The notes: a model not told the origin generated them from the letters alone. A stretch of 64,000 nt of DNA from Sphagnum compactum (GCA_965153455.1 OZ234498.1:4588001-4652000), one strand, 5' to 3'. Shown: positions 1-11,399, counted from the first letter of the stretch. Numbers and translations: made by a program.

Positions 1-419
1 TTTTGAAGAAAAATCTGTTTGCACAAAAGATGGTACAGATCTCTCTTTGAATTGTATGGAGCCAAAGGCCTGTAATTCATTGCAAGGGATACAACCTCAC
101 TGTAATTGAAGGGAAGCATGTTCTCCCACACCAGATCCCATCCAGATGCTTCTCCAAAAGTGCGATTAACAAGGGCAAGCCTTGCTACATCCCATGGACT
201 TGTGTATGCCAAAATCAGTGCAATACAACCTGCCGGTAGATTTCCTAGTCCTCTGGATTCTCCTTCATCATTACAACCATCTATAGTTCCAGCATCACCC
301 TCTTCTTCTTCTTCTTCATTATCATCATCATCATCCTCAGCAAAATGAAACACTCTGTTTTTGATACCTGACATGCTACACTGATCCCCTATGACCTTGT
401 CTGAGTGTTCACACTCCAT
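1..419 (-). CDS. F-box protein, F-box/PP2-like, N-terminal part (runs off window start)
   Basis: The minus strand is open from the ATG at 419 (or a second in-frame ATG at 374) to the window edge. An acidic stretch of about five Asp and six Glu is followed by an F-box that begins LPAGCIALILAYTSPWDVAR and continues LALVNRTFGEASGWDLVWE. After it come MLPFNYSEVV and KRDLYHLLCK. The order LP-x-C-IA-IL..TSP.D, then L-VN-x-F-x-A...D-VWE, then LP-Y, then KRD-Y-LLC, is typical of plant F-box proteins of the PP2 (phloem protein 2-like) group. Such proteins recruit substrates to SCF ubiquitin ligases through SKP1; the PP2 lectin-like domain would lie beyond the window. The frame stays open upstream of 419 to a TAG near 491, which also ends in AG, so an upstream intron is possible and the start is uncertain. 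Family confidence is high; PP2 membership is inferred from the F-box alone. Confidence 0.78.
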   Translation of the reverse strand, partial: MECEHSDKVIGDQCSMSGIKNRVFHFAEDDDDDNEEEEEEGDAGTIDGCNDEGESRGLGNLPAGCIALILAYTSPWDVARLALVNRTFGEASGWDLVWENMLPFNYSEVVSLAMNYRPLAPYNSKRDLYHLLCKQIFLQ

Positions 420-2580
420 TACTATTGCTGAGTTCCCTGACACTCCAGCAAAGTGAAATAACTTCTCTTTTGATGGCACTAGCCCCTACATTCCAAGTAC
501 TGTCTCATTGTCAACAACACCTACAACTGAATAGTAAATGCTCCAGTTTCCCGAAGTGATGGACACACTTCTTGTTCTTTGCTCCAGAGATAGATCCTTC
601 AATGTATCTGCATCTTCCAGACTGGATGGCATAACCCATTGTCTTCTTTGACAACAAATCACTCATGACTGGATGATGCTTGATGACTGTTCTATTGCTC
701 AAAGATTCCCAATCGTGTCTTACAGTAGTAGATCACAGAAAGTCCTGCACCACTTGATTACATTTGACCTGCACACACACACACACACGCACACACACAC
801 ATGTAATATAAGGTCCAGTTTCTTCAATGCCAGCAGCGCTGTTTTTTTCTGGCTTTCGCTACACATTGCTCCTTCACACATGATCTAGCAAGGACTTATA
901 GTCCTGTCATCCTCATACCTCATACTCGCAGAACCACTCTAGAATGTTCTTGTTGTTGTTTGTCTTCCTGACATGATTTGTATTCTGGATGAATCTGCAC
1001 TGAAAAGGGTTTTGCTTTGTGCAATAAAGCTTAGCAATGTGTGGACAAGGAGCCACATGATCCTCTGCTGCCTGGAACAGGCTGAGGCAGAGCTCGTGTT
1101 GCATACTACCATCATCAACCATGGACCACAAAACCATCACCAAAAACCACATAATAATATAAACTGATTCTTCTGCATCCTCTGCAAACACCTAAGACCA
1201 TACATAACACCACAACAACAACAATAATAATGTGATGCAGAAGAGCTTGTCAATCCTCCCGCAACACCTACAACAACCACCTGAAAAAAAAGAGAAAAAA
1301 CATAGAATACAACAACATGCTTCCCAAATTCAAACTCCCTGGTGTTCAATGGTGTGAAGTTCTTCTAGAAGCTTCTGGACTCAAGCTAAAGGTCCCTGGT
1401 AACCCGGAAGTAAATAGGGTGCAGCTTCTCCTCCCCTCCTTCTCTCTGACGTGATCTTTAAGGGAAAAAACGCCCCATATTCCATGCAGAAACCATGATG
1501 CCCGAATGGCATCATCATCATCACAAAGTTGAGGAAATTCGGCTGGCGAGAGAACAAGACTCAACAAAGCAAAAGAAAGAAGAAGGAGAGACAGAGAGAA
1601 ATCTACCAAAGCAAAATCCGATTCGCAGCATCAGCAGCAGCAGAAGTACGATGTGATGCCAAAGAAAATGAAGGGGGAAGAAGGCAAAAAGGGGGAAAAT
1701 GTTTGATGTTCACACGATGTGGTCATTTGTAGCAGCAGCTGCTTTGCAGAAGCTTGCATGACGTTGTTGTAGTTGAGGAGGAGGAGTCGAGGGGGGAAAA
1801 AGAAAGAAGGCAGAAGAAGAAGAACAAGAACAAGCTACAAATCGCAGCTGCTGCCATTGTTGTTCTCCAAAGCTTTGATCTCCAAACCCTAATAGCACAA
1901 CAACAAGCTTACTTTTGCTGCTGCTGCTGTTACACCACCATTTTTCCACCTATCAACTCTCTCTCCTACAATCCAAATCTTGTGTTCAAAAATTCTTCAA
2001 CTGCACTGCACACTCCTTCTTGGTCTCAAGAAGAAGAACAGGAAGAAGAAGACGATGACGACGAGGAGATCAACAACTCCCGAGACTTCGAAGAATTCCT
2101 TTCATTTCTCCAACTTCATCACATCTACCACCTACAATCTACAACACCGCCACGGAAAATAAAATCAACATAATTAAAATTCCCCAGCCTAAGAAACTTA
2201 AAATTTTTAAAAAAAATTCCTGACTTTCATGTGCTTATTTTCCTCAAGAAGACGAAGATAACAACAACCAAATGCTCCAACAATCGCACCCATTCCTCGA
2301 CGCAAGAGCACCGAGCGCAAGCGACAACGTCGCCAATTGGGAAAAACGAAATAGCTCTTGCAAAGGGCAAAGGGGGCCTGTGGTGCGCGCGAGAGAGAAG
2401 ATGGGGAAGAGGGGAGGGGATGGGGCAACGAAGAGCGTCGTTTAAAATTAAAGGGATGTGAATTTGGAGTTATCTACCAATGGGGATGGCCCATTCTATA
2501 TTTTTGAAAGCTTTTTGATTTTTGATTTTTTGGGGACCCGAGAAGGAAGGGCAATTACATGAGGACTCCATTAGGTATTA
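420..2580. other. Upstream region of the F-box gene; low-complexity, no supported CDS
   Basis: This stretch is less AT-rich than most of the window. It carries a (CA)n tract at 771-801, purine-rich and trinucleotide runs, and a telo-box (AAACCCTAA) near 1884. Several small open frames exist, for example a Glu/Lys-rich one on the plus strand at 1754-2173 and one with a hydrophobic start on the minus strand at 1346-1609. All are short, biased in composition and match no family I know. The minus-strand frame at 511-702 could belong to an upstream exon of the F-box gene, but no splice pair makes this convincing. I read the region as promoter and 5' leader of the minus-strand gene, by inference. 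Confidence 0.4.
771..801. repeat. (CA)n microsatellite
   Basis: A CA dinucleotide run of about 15 units, interrupted once by CG, lies in the region upstream of the F-box gene. Confidence 0.9.
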
Positions 2581-2582
2581 TT

Positions 2583-2745
2583 CCAGGTGCTAATCCACGT
2601 GCCAACGCGCGTCCGTGCCTGCCTGCTTTCCACTTGGTGCGTCGTCGCCGACAATTTCAGGACCTCGACTTTGGTCTTATCCAAAGCTGACCCGGCCACC
2701 CGGCCGGGCCCGCGGGCCGGGTGTTCCCGCGGGAAAACAGGTTCT
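2583..2745. promoter_or_regulatory. GC-rich block with two palindromes, including an E2F-like site
   Basis: This is the most GC-rich stretch in the first 10 kb, sharply different from the AT-rich sequence on its right. Positions 2697-2705 (CACCCGGCC) pair with 2715-2723 (GGCCGGGTG) around a 9-base GC spacer. Directly after this, 2724-2735 is a perfect palindrome, TTCCCGCGGGAA. Read on the minus strand it contains TTTTCCCGC (2737-2729), which fits the E2F/DP consensus TTTSSCGC. It could be a promoter island for the minus-strand F-box gene 2.2 kb away or for an unseen transcript. Function is inferred; the palindromes are directly visible. Confidence 0.4.
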
Positions 2746-3590
2746 TTAAAAGTTACCAAGCGCAGGTAAAATGTTTTTTTAAAGCATTTAATTGTTTTAC
2801 TTTTTTACTTTTCCCACGCTACTAGTTCTATTCGTAATAATTTTCTCTGCTGTTGGATGTGGGGGAAAAAACACACACACACATACATATACACACAAAT
2901 ATATAAATATTTTATCAATTTCTGTACAAAGAGGAAAAAAATTACAATAATTTTAGAAAATTAACATATTTCAAAATCCAAAACTATTAATTGAATGGAA
3001 AAAGATAATTTAATATAATGCAATTTAAAAATAAATTTAAAAGTTAATAATTGTTGGGGAGGGGAGGAATTAGCCATAGTTTTGTTTTGGTAATATGTAT
3101 TATGCATCTCATTTATGAATATATTAAATTACCAAAACTATGGATGACCATTGAGTACCCTTTGAGTTGTATAATTGTTTATGACAAGTTATATATATAT
3201 ACATATATATTTGCAATAAACCTCAATGCACTCAGAGCTGGTGGGTATTCTAACTGCATTATATTGAGAAAATAAGCAAAATATACAAATGGGAGTTGTA
3301 GTTAGGGGTTTGTTTGTTTGTTTGTGTTTTTGGTCAAATTTGTGCTATGAAAATTTAGCTAAAATTTTCAAAAAAATTTAACAAAATGACTTGAATTTAC
3401 ACTTTTTAAAAAAAACACATTTCCCCCAAAAAATTCTCAAAACTTTTGGTCAAAACAAGAATGACACAAAACAAAATGGAAAACAGAGGCCTATGTGCAC
3501 ATGAGTTGGGGTGTTTTTTGTACTATAGTTGGGCACTTTTCACCAAGGAACATGTTGAGCCTGGTAGAGTGTATGATATGTGTCGAGTTT
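2746..3590. other. AT-rich intergenic sequence
   Basis: No gene is seen. The stretch has short CA and TA runs (2868-2960 and 3190-3210). The part at 3320-3450 resembles a dispersed repeat also seen at 5.94-6.09 kb and, inverted, at 47.22-47.38 kb; it shares GGTCAAATTT and AATTTACACT motifs. Confidence 0.4.
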
Positions 3591-3594
3591 GTTG

Positions 3595-3725
3595 CACTAC
3601 TACAAAATGTGGGTGCAGTTCACTAGTCCCTGTTCATTAGATCAATGAATTCACTGTTTTTTCACTGGTCCCCCTTCACTACAACTAGTGAATTCACTCA
3701 AATTCTAGTGAAATCGCTTGTAGTG
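3595..3725. mobile_element. 131-bp miniature CACTA element
   Basis: The element begins CACTACTACAAAAT and ends CTTGTAGTG, so both ends carry the CACTA terminus (CACTAC / GTAGTG). It is flanked by the trinucleotide TTG at 3592-3594 and again at 3726-3728, the 3-bp target duplication expected of CACTA (En/Spm) transposons. The interior repeats GTGAA and TTCACTAG motifs in both orientations, including near-palindromic AGTGAATTCACT, typical of transposase-binding subterminal repeats. It has no coding capacity. Ends plus target duplication make the call strong despite the small size. Confidence 0.75.
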
Positions 3726-3889
3726 TTGGGATTAACCCTCGATTAAGGCAGCGAGAGCAGATCCACCTTCACCCCCAGGGAATTATTGCAAGTAAAGGAA
3801 GAAGCCTCGGTCCCACACTTGTTAAATTGCAAAGCATACAAAACCTGGGATCGGTACATGACATAAGGTACCCACCTAACTATGCAAGA

Positions 3890-3932
3890 TAATAATAATA
3901 ACAATAATAATAATAATAACAACAACAACAAC
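3890..3932. repeat. AAT/AAC trinucleotide microsatellite
   Basis: An AAT run changes into an AAC run without interruption. Read on the minus strand it is a TTG/TTA tract, which explains the Leu-rich frame there. Confidence 0.9.
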
Positions 3933-5029
3933 AGACCCAAACTTATAATAAGACAAAAAAATATCATCTGGATCAAGAATGCATAGTGATTAGTGCAAGA
4001 ATGCTGCCAAAAGTTTTTCAATTAAAAAAATACACACAAAAGTGTAAAATGTGTGCAACAAGCAAAGCAAAGTTCAAGCAAAGTTAAAAGCAAAGGCCAT
4101 AGCATAGCATGCATGAATTTTTGTCTTGACACATTGTGGATTTGGTTTTCTGGAAAACAAGTTTACAAAATAATATATTTTAATGGAAAAAGATGACAGA
4201 CTGAATGATGGGATTTAGGGTAGAGTGTGAAGTCATGCAACAAAGCTTATCCTCAAGGAGAACCCCACTTAACTTATCAAGAAATATAATAATAAATTAA
4301 TAGTCATGCGGAGCAATTTCAGGGTGTGAAGATTTTGCATTGTGCACATGGAGACTGCAGAGAAGATTTAACTATAGAGAGAGAGAGATTGAGTCCTCCT
4401 TCTCCTTGCAGCATGTCCTCTGCTGAGATCAAGAGAATAAAATACAATATACGTTGTTTACATTCAATATGATCTCCATAGTACTATGAGGAGTCTTTGT
4501 ATTATGTGAGAATATATATCATTCTAGACCATACGTCGTGATGCCAGCCTTGTCATTGCATTGACTCGGGCGTCATTAGAGCCAGCCATATTTTGATGAT
4601 AGGCTGCCAAAATTTCAGACCTGTTGAATTCAGGCCTTCTAGTGACTCAAATTTTTTATGCCCATTTATTAAAGGAATTATTGTTTTTCAACCAGTAGTC
4701 TGAAATCCTCATTTCAAAGTTCCCAAATGACAAGCTCCATCAGAATATTGTGCCTCCATCATTATTTTCCACGAATGGGGCATAATATGTACATGGTAAA
4801 GAACTTGAGGGCTAGATTAAGTGTGAGAAAAAAGTACCCATATCAATCATTTTCTTCATTGAACTAAACTCAATCTTATTTTTTCCAAAAAAAAGTTTGT
4901 TTCTGAAATTTTCTGTTCAGAAGGAAGAGTTTTTCCCTGTAGTCATTGTTTTGATAACATTCTTGGTGGGAGCAATATCTTATCATTTCTGATAAGGCTT
5001 GAAAATGTTTGCAACTAAACTTAAAGTAG

Positions 5030-5260
5030 TAGGTGGTCCTGTATCAACTTTTGAACATACTAGACTGGTCATCATCTAGGGTACTTTCCAAAAATTCAGT
5101 ACCAACATAGTCCTCTTATTGGGTTCAAGGCTGATTTTTGGCTGGTATCAGGCAAACATATATTGGGTATTGGGATTGATATAAAACTAATACAAGGGTG
5201 GTACTATGTGAGGTCCCTACCAGAGGTTGTATTGTCTTAGGTCATACCAGCATGCTAAGA
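5030..5260 (+). repeat. Dispersed repeat, GGTATT/TACCAG-rich family, copy 1
   Basis: This stretch shares its order of motifs with 39.29-39.66 kb: a 'lead' with GGTTCAAGGCTGATTTTTGG (GGTCCAAGGCTGAATTTTGG in the other copy), then GGTATT units, GGTCCCTA, and TTAGGTCATACCAG. Related sequence is also found near 15.90-16.00 kb and 53.23-53.47 kb. No coding frame is present. The class is not recognised; the copies are old and diverged. Confidence 0.5.
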
Positions 5261-7389
5261 ACTAGATAATTGGCAAGAGCTGTCGGATTACTGCATATAA
5301 TTGAGCTGTGGGAGCATCAAGATTCTGGGTAGTAATAACCAGGCAGCTCAAACCAGTTACTGGACATAAATTGATTGTCTGTGACAACAAGTTACAGTGG
5401 TGCACTAATGATGCCTCAAGGTGCATGACATGTCTTTGCACATACCAGTTATGGCTTCTAACCTGTGTGCAGCTGCCCATTGCGTGCTGCTACAACTCCT
5501 AACAATCGGTTATGATCCTTGATATGAGTGTTCATACCAGGTGCAAGCCTATACACGAGACAAACACTGGTTGTATCCAAGGGTTATTTGCTCTAATCAG
5601 TTGACAATTTTTTTTCATGCACACTCAGACCAAGGAATACTCTCTTTGTCACAAATACTTTCAAACGTCCCATGTGCGAAAACAAAGAGAATGGCCTAGT
5701 ACACTGAATACAGAATGCTTTAAAGAAACAAGCGTGACAATGAAGAAGATTGCAGGTTTGTTGTTCAGGCCTTTGCCATCACCTCAACATGCACAAGCTT
5801 TTTTTATGCTAGTTTGTCCCCACTTGCTGTGCTTTGTACATAACAAGGCAGCAGTGGTAGTGACAGAGCCTATGACTATGTGCATGAAGATGAAAGTAGC
5901 AGCAGCAGATGTGGCCTGATCAGGGGTTTTTCTCTTTTTCTTTTCAATTTTGCACTATTGGAAATTTGGCAAGAATTTCCCCAAAAAAGGAAAAATTAGT
6001 CAAATTTACACTATAATTTTTTTAGAAAAAAGAAAAATTCCCCAAATTTCTTGTCAAGAAAGAGACAAAATTTGTCGAAAAAAAATCACTCAGCATGATA
6101 TGTCATGACTCTGATTAATAATCAAATTGAACCTTGCATCAAAATCACTTGAATATGTGTGTGTGTGTGTGTAAGTGTGTGAAAATTTAGGCAGAAAGGT
6201 AGGAAAGTAGGTAAGTGACTACTAGGTAAGTAGTTTGCATTTGGACGGTTCCAACAGAGATTGGTTGTAAAATATTTTCGTCCTCACTTCTCCTTTCTTC
6301 CCCATGGGAGTATCTTTTAAAATGTCTTATCTTTGAGAATCGAGCTTGCAGCAGTCATGGACTTATTATTTCATGCTTGATGATAATGCTTAGATTTACA
6401 AATTTAAACCAGTGGTATGAATGAGATTACAAGATGAATCTTTCAACTCAAAGTTTACACACACACAATATTATTTGATATCTTAAGTTTCAGCCAAAAT
6501 CAAACAACAATGTTAAGATTAGCAAAACTAGATTCCAGTTCATGTCATATCAAGCAATTGTTGCCCAAAGGTTGGATCCAAAGCTTCACTGACATTCTAA
6601 AATAACATAATTCTAACATGACTCTAATGCACATTCATGACTCTAAAACACTGATCCACACACATTTTAAATTCTAGAAATATCTCATTTTGGCTTATCA
6701 TTTATGTTGAGGGGAACTTAACAACATGATAGCATGCCAAAGACTATTTGAAGGTATTTTTGCTAGTGTTGCTAGGTTTTGGAATTTGAAGAGGTTTAGG
6801 TCTAGATTATAGCTTGGGTTCATGGATCTCTGTATTGAAGGTTTCAAGTTTTGTTGCAATAGTGGTTGAAACCTAACTAAGTAATGGTTTCGTTTCAAAT
6901 TTCAATTCGAACTTGAATCAAAGCTGTTGCTGCATTTTAAGCAAGTTATTGCATTTGATGGGTTGTACATAAATTAATATTATAAAATCTCTATCTTGAA
7001 GTATTTGTGTTGATTGAAGAAACTAATAATATACTTGAAAATAATTTGTTTAGATTGGGTGTAATGCAAGTGAATACCCGACTTTAAATCTTAAATCAAA
7101 CAGATTTTAAATATTTTGTGAAAAATGATTGAAAGTTTTAGAAATCCAAAGAACTGGTTTCAAGACCAAATCGAAAACAAAAAAACTAAGTTAAAACCGA
7201 GATCAAAGGTTCCTTCTGAAATTAAAAAACTGGAGAAACATTAGTGTTCACCAATGTTGGTCTGAAAATATTCAAAGAAGCAGTTTTGGTATATATATCC
7301 ATGGTTTTCAGAAATGGAGAAAAAGTCAAAGAACTGACTAGAGAAGCATCCACTCTTTCATGAAAACTGCCAGTTCTTGAAGGCTTTTG

Positions 7390-8095
7390 AAATAATCAGA
7401 ACCAGCATTTTTTTTGGGTGCAAAATTTCACCAAAATATGAAAACTAAGAATAAAAAAGGAACATTTTGTTGCAATATACTCTTTTTTTAATATAAATAA
7501 TTACAATTTTTTTGAGAAACGGTATTTTTGGAATACAATTCATCACATTTGGACTCTAATTGGGTAGCAACTTTTTTAATTAATTTTCTTTTTATTGTTT
7601 CGACATGTTCTAAAAACCTGTCACCATTTAATTCTCAATCCAACAGAGGTGCTAGCCAATCACGCAGCATCTGAATTTTTTATAAAAAAATTGCTGACCC
7701 GAATTAGTGGTTTTTTAATTCTGAAAAATTTAAAGAACCAGAACCTGCAGTTCTTAAAAATTCAAAGAACCCACAACACTAGTATTCATATTGGTTATAG
7801 ACCAGTGATACTATTTTCTTCGGCAAAATTTCACCAAATTTTGACCTGAATCTATGCAATGGATACTTTTTCATGGAAAAAAAATGACCCAAAATTTTCC
7901 AGATATTTAGAAAAAGAATTTTAAAAATTACCAAATTAATTTTATGATATGTTCAAGTAAGTAGCCAAGAATTTACAAGGATCCTTCAATTTTTTCTACG
8001 TTATATCCGGTTTGTAGCCAGATTTGGCTAAATTTTATTCTGAACGATTTCCACTTTGGCTACATGCATGTCACAAAATTGAAAAAAAGTAGGTT
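7390..8095 (+). repeat. Dispersed AT-rich repeat family (GACCCAAATT / TTTGGCTAAATT), copy 1
   Basis: The stretch contains in order AAAATTTCACCAAA, AAAAAAATGACCCAAAATTT, GTAGCCAAGAATTT and TTTGGCTAAATTTTATTC, followed by CCACTTTGGCTACAT and CACAAAATT. The same order recurs at about 24.94-25.11 kb and 51.74-52.39 kb, and parts occur at 11.5-12.05, 39.83-39.88, 41.82-41.89, 49.33-49.39 and 53.05-53.12 kb. Many copies begin or end with a long T or A run beside CAGTG or CACTGC. It is probably an old non-autonomous element; the class cannot be assigned by eye. Confidence 0.45.
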
Positions 8096-9412
8096 ACATG
8101 GATATGGATAGTTTGTTAATAGAATTTGTGAATTGTGATGATTTTGAAGGCTGGATTACAAAGAGCTCAGAAAGCCTTGTACATTAGCCAAAAGCTTTGT
8201 ATTGAAAGAGGGCAAATTGGCAAGTGTCTAGCTGCATGTTAGCTCATTGATAATTGCTGGGTTTTTTGTGCAATCAATTATAAAATAAAAGTGTAAACTA
8301 CACAAGCAGTCATTATTTTTATTATTATTTTATTATTTAATAAATTAAAAAATAAAAAAATTTAGCTTTGCCACTTGGCTACAAAAAAAAGGTTGGCATT
8401 GCGACCCATATGAAAGATTTTTTTTGGAAAAAAAATCCAAATTTGCCATATTTCAAGGAAAAATAAAGGATAAAATTGCCAAATTGAGACCATAGCTTTT
8501 AGCATGCCCATGGTTGCCAAATTTCTACTTGGGATCCAATTTTTTCTTTTACTTTCCTCTCTGACCTGTAGCCAAATTCAGCTAAAGTCCTCTTGTGAAA
8601 GATAGCCAGTCCAACTACCTTGCAAAATTGTAAAATTAGAAAAATAAAATAAAAATTGTACACAAGGTCCATGCCACAATATTACCATTAATTTTAATTA
8701 GTGTTAAATATTATTATATTTTAGATTACCTCATTTATCTTATACCCAAAAAATTGTCATTAGACTTCGACATGGGATTAAAGATCACAATTAAACCCAA
8801 AATGGAACAGGAAACAAAGTAAAATAAGATGCATATTATTTTATAAAATTAGAACTTTGAAATATGTATGTGGAAACTATCTTACAAGTAGTAATAAGTG
8901 TGTCTTAAATAAGTTGGAAAATTTTAAACTTAAGTTTAATAAGTGTCCTAATTTTTTAGTTAGTGGAAACTACCATTTCACCTCAAGTGTGTACTAGTTT
9001 CACAAATTAAGTAAGACATAATTATTTCCTTCATTTTGGTAAGACACTTTACTTATTTCTTAAATTTAGCACTAATTTTTACAAAACAAAAATTTTCCCC
9101 TTTAGTAAGACACAAAGAAAGACATAAATATTTCTTTTTTTTAAAAAAAAATTGTTTTTGAAGAAGAAATTGTCATGTCTTTAATTGATGTCCCTTTCAA
9201 TGTTCACTACCAACCAACCCTAATGAGCATCTACTTACACTTGATGATCATGTGCTCAACTTGATCTGCAACTTGATTAGGATTTGATTTCAAGGAGTGA
9301 ACTTTTGCAATGACAAGGCCATGATCAGCATCCCATGATCACCAGCTATTATTTGTGAAGAAAATGACACTGCAAAATTTGTGTCATTTCAAAAGAACTA
9401 ATTTCTAAATTG

Positions 9413-9432
9413 CAACCCTAAACCCTAATTGC
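9413..9432. promoter_or_regulatory. Telo-box motif (AAACCCTAA) upstream of the 9.8-kb gene
   Basis: The plus strand carries ACCCTAAACCCTAA, about 400 bases before the open frame of the downstream gene. Telo-boxes are known elements of plant promoters, often in genes of translation and growth. With no transcript start known, the link to the next gene is inferred from position only. Confidence 0.35.
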
Positions 9433-9835
9433 AGGCACTTGCAAGCTTCAGAGATATCAGGGGTGTTTTTTTTTTGCTGTTTAAAATATAGTCTTTTTTG
9501 CTCTAGAGTTTGAGGGAGAGTTGTTGTATTAACTATGTTTTGTGATGTGGGTGTAGAATGATTTGCTTGGGCCTTAGTCGTGTTGCGTGGAGAACAATTG
9601 CATTGGACAATCATATAAGAAGAAGTTGTTGCATCATTACTTGTAGCACATGTGTATTCCACTCTTGAAATATTGCTCTCAGATCTTCACTCTCGACTCT
9701 ATCACAGTCCTGTTTTTGTTTTTTATTTGCCTACTTGATTATTTCCGGAGTGCTGGATGGAGTTGCAGATCCTCGGAAGAGTGTGCCTGTGACGCGGTCC
9801 AGCAGGCTACATTTGCTGAAGGATAACGCAACTGG

Positions 9836-11360
9836 GTGGTGGTGGATATACTCAAAGCTGCTGGTGCTCAAACTCCAGTTACTCAACCAGAGGAGCGGAT
9901 GCAGCCTGTTGCTTATACGTCCTCCCGCGTACCATCCCGGCACACCAGTAATAATTCTGATGGCACTAGTACTAATTATCGCGCAGCAGCACCTCGCCAC
10001 CGTGCTTCTAAAGCTGAACGGAAAGAATTAAAAAAGCTCAAGAAGTCTCTGCATGAGGCCAACATGCAGCAAGTGCAACAGAATAAATATAGCAGCGGTA
10101 GCAGCACCAGCTCCACTATATCAACTCTAGTGCAAGCTGCGGCTCATGATCAGAGTATAAGTACTACTACTGATCATCGTCCAGGTGCTTATGGTACTGA
10201 CCATCTTACTACTGCAACAATGTTCCAGTTCAATATTATGCAATGCTGCTGCTATGTTGTTGCACCTACAAACGAACCCTTTGAATATAATAATACAACA
10301 GTAACAGCAGCACCAGCTCCTCCTTCATCACTGCAGCTGGATCAGTACTCACCAATTGTAGAAGAAGAAAGAGGGGTCATGCAGGAGGATCAGCAGCAGC
10401 AGCAGCAGCTCCTAGTGAAGAATCTGAGGACCCAGTGTTTCATCACTCCAGCCTTCCAAAAGCGTGGAGCTGAATATGATGCCCACATCTGGTCAATGCC
10501 CATCAATTTCATGTTGCAGGTCAGGAAAGAAAGCAAGAAAGAAAGAAAGGAATTTCATTCTGCAATTCTCACACAAGTTTCATTTTGCTGCATTGATCTT
10601 TTGATTAGTACAGAACATTAATTATTATGATTACTAGACACTAATTACTTTGAGTAGTGCACTAATTACTTTGATTAGTACACTAATTAGTAACTCAGAG
10701 TATCTGTATTTTAATTTGATATTTCTTTCAAGAATGAATATTGATTTGCCATTGCTTAAGCCTTGGCTGATCAGTAAATAGTGATTTTATATAATCAGGC
10801 TCCATGAGCTAATTATTATTAGTCTGAACATTAATTTATTTAGTGAAATTTTATGAACCTCCATTAGACATAATTTTTGCTTGAATTTTATTGAAAAATT
10901 AATCCAGTTCATGCGAGCTTATTAATCTAATTAACATTATTTAGCAGAAATTTTATCAGGCTTATGAGCTTAATAATACTATAATGATTAGGAAAACTTT
11001 CATTCTTTTACAAAATTTGCTAATTGCAATCTTTGGCTCAGTAAATTGTTGTACAAAGAAATTTAATTAAGTCTTCAAGTTTTGAGTTTAAGGAAAATTA
11101 TTAATTATCACAATGTTGCATGTGGCTGGTTGATGGATGGATGGATGGATGTCCAGGGTGAAGTTGTGGAAGCAGCTGCACGCCAGAATGAAATGCATCC
11201 AGACTACACTTCATCTGCAGAATTTAGTCACCACAATCTGCGCATCATGGAAGTCCTGGAAGAAGAAGAAGAAGAAGAAGAAGAAAACATTGATGAATCT
11301 GCTGCAGCAGCTGGAGAAGAGGAAGAAGAAGAAGAAGAAGAAGAAGAATCATCATCATGA
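9836..11360 (+). CDS. Unrecognised two-exon low-complexity protein with acidic tail (possible gene)
   Basis: The first block, open from about 9827 to 10519, ends GCAG|GTCAGG; the second, 11157-11360, follows GTCCAG| and ends TGA. Both junctions fall between codons, so splicing gives ...WSMPINFMLQ|GEVVEAAARQ... in one frame. The first in-frame ATG is at 9899. The protein would have a Ser/Thr-rich start, a basic segment (HRASKAERKELKKLKKSL), a short Gln run, and a C-terminus of two Glu runs and a Ser end encoded by GAA/GAG repeats. I do not recognise the family. A stop at 9824-9826 blocks the frame upstream, while another frame at 9735-9830 (containing PRKSVPVTRSSRLHLLKDN) looks equally coding-like. 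This suggests either an upstream exon or a frameshift in a decaying gene. Intron 10520-11156 is AT-rich and about 637 bases. Coding status is an inference from frame and splice agreement. Confidence 0.42.
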
Positions 11361-11399
11361 TCTTGTAGTAGATCAGGATTCAGTACTCTGAAATTTTTT

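Larger units (their letters stand above)
3740..9400. other. Gene-free AT-rich region with decayed dispersed repeats
   Basis: I see no supportable gene in this 5.6-kb stretch. It holds a TAA/CAA microsatellite at 3890-3932, a (GT)n tract at 6155-6172, and a GGTAG/AAGTAG-rich run near 6195-6235. A copy of the GGTATT/TACCAG-rich dispersed family lies at about 5030-5260. Copies of other dispersed families lie at about 5935-6092, 7390-8095 and 8390-8540. The short open frames (for example near 5617-5919) have no recognisable protein content. Confidence 0.45.

Noticed and set aside
1346-1609. Minus-strand frame with a hydrophobic, signal-peptide-like start
   Set aside because: The Leu-rich start comes from a GAAAGAAGAAGG-type purine run on the other strand; the rest matches no secreted-protein family.
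1754-2173. 139-codon plus-strand open frame rich in Glu, Lys and Cys runs
   Set aside because: Its composition follows simple GAA/GAG, GCTGCT and CTGCTG repeats, no domain is visible, and it lies in the likely leader of the opposite-strand F-box gene.
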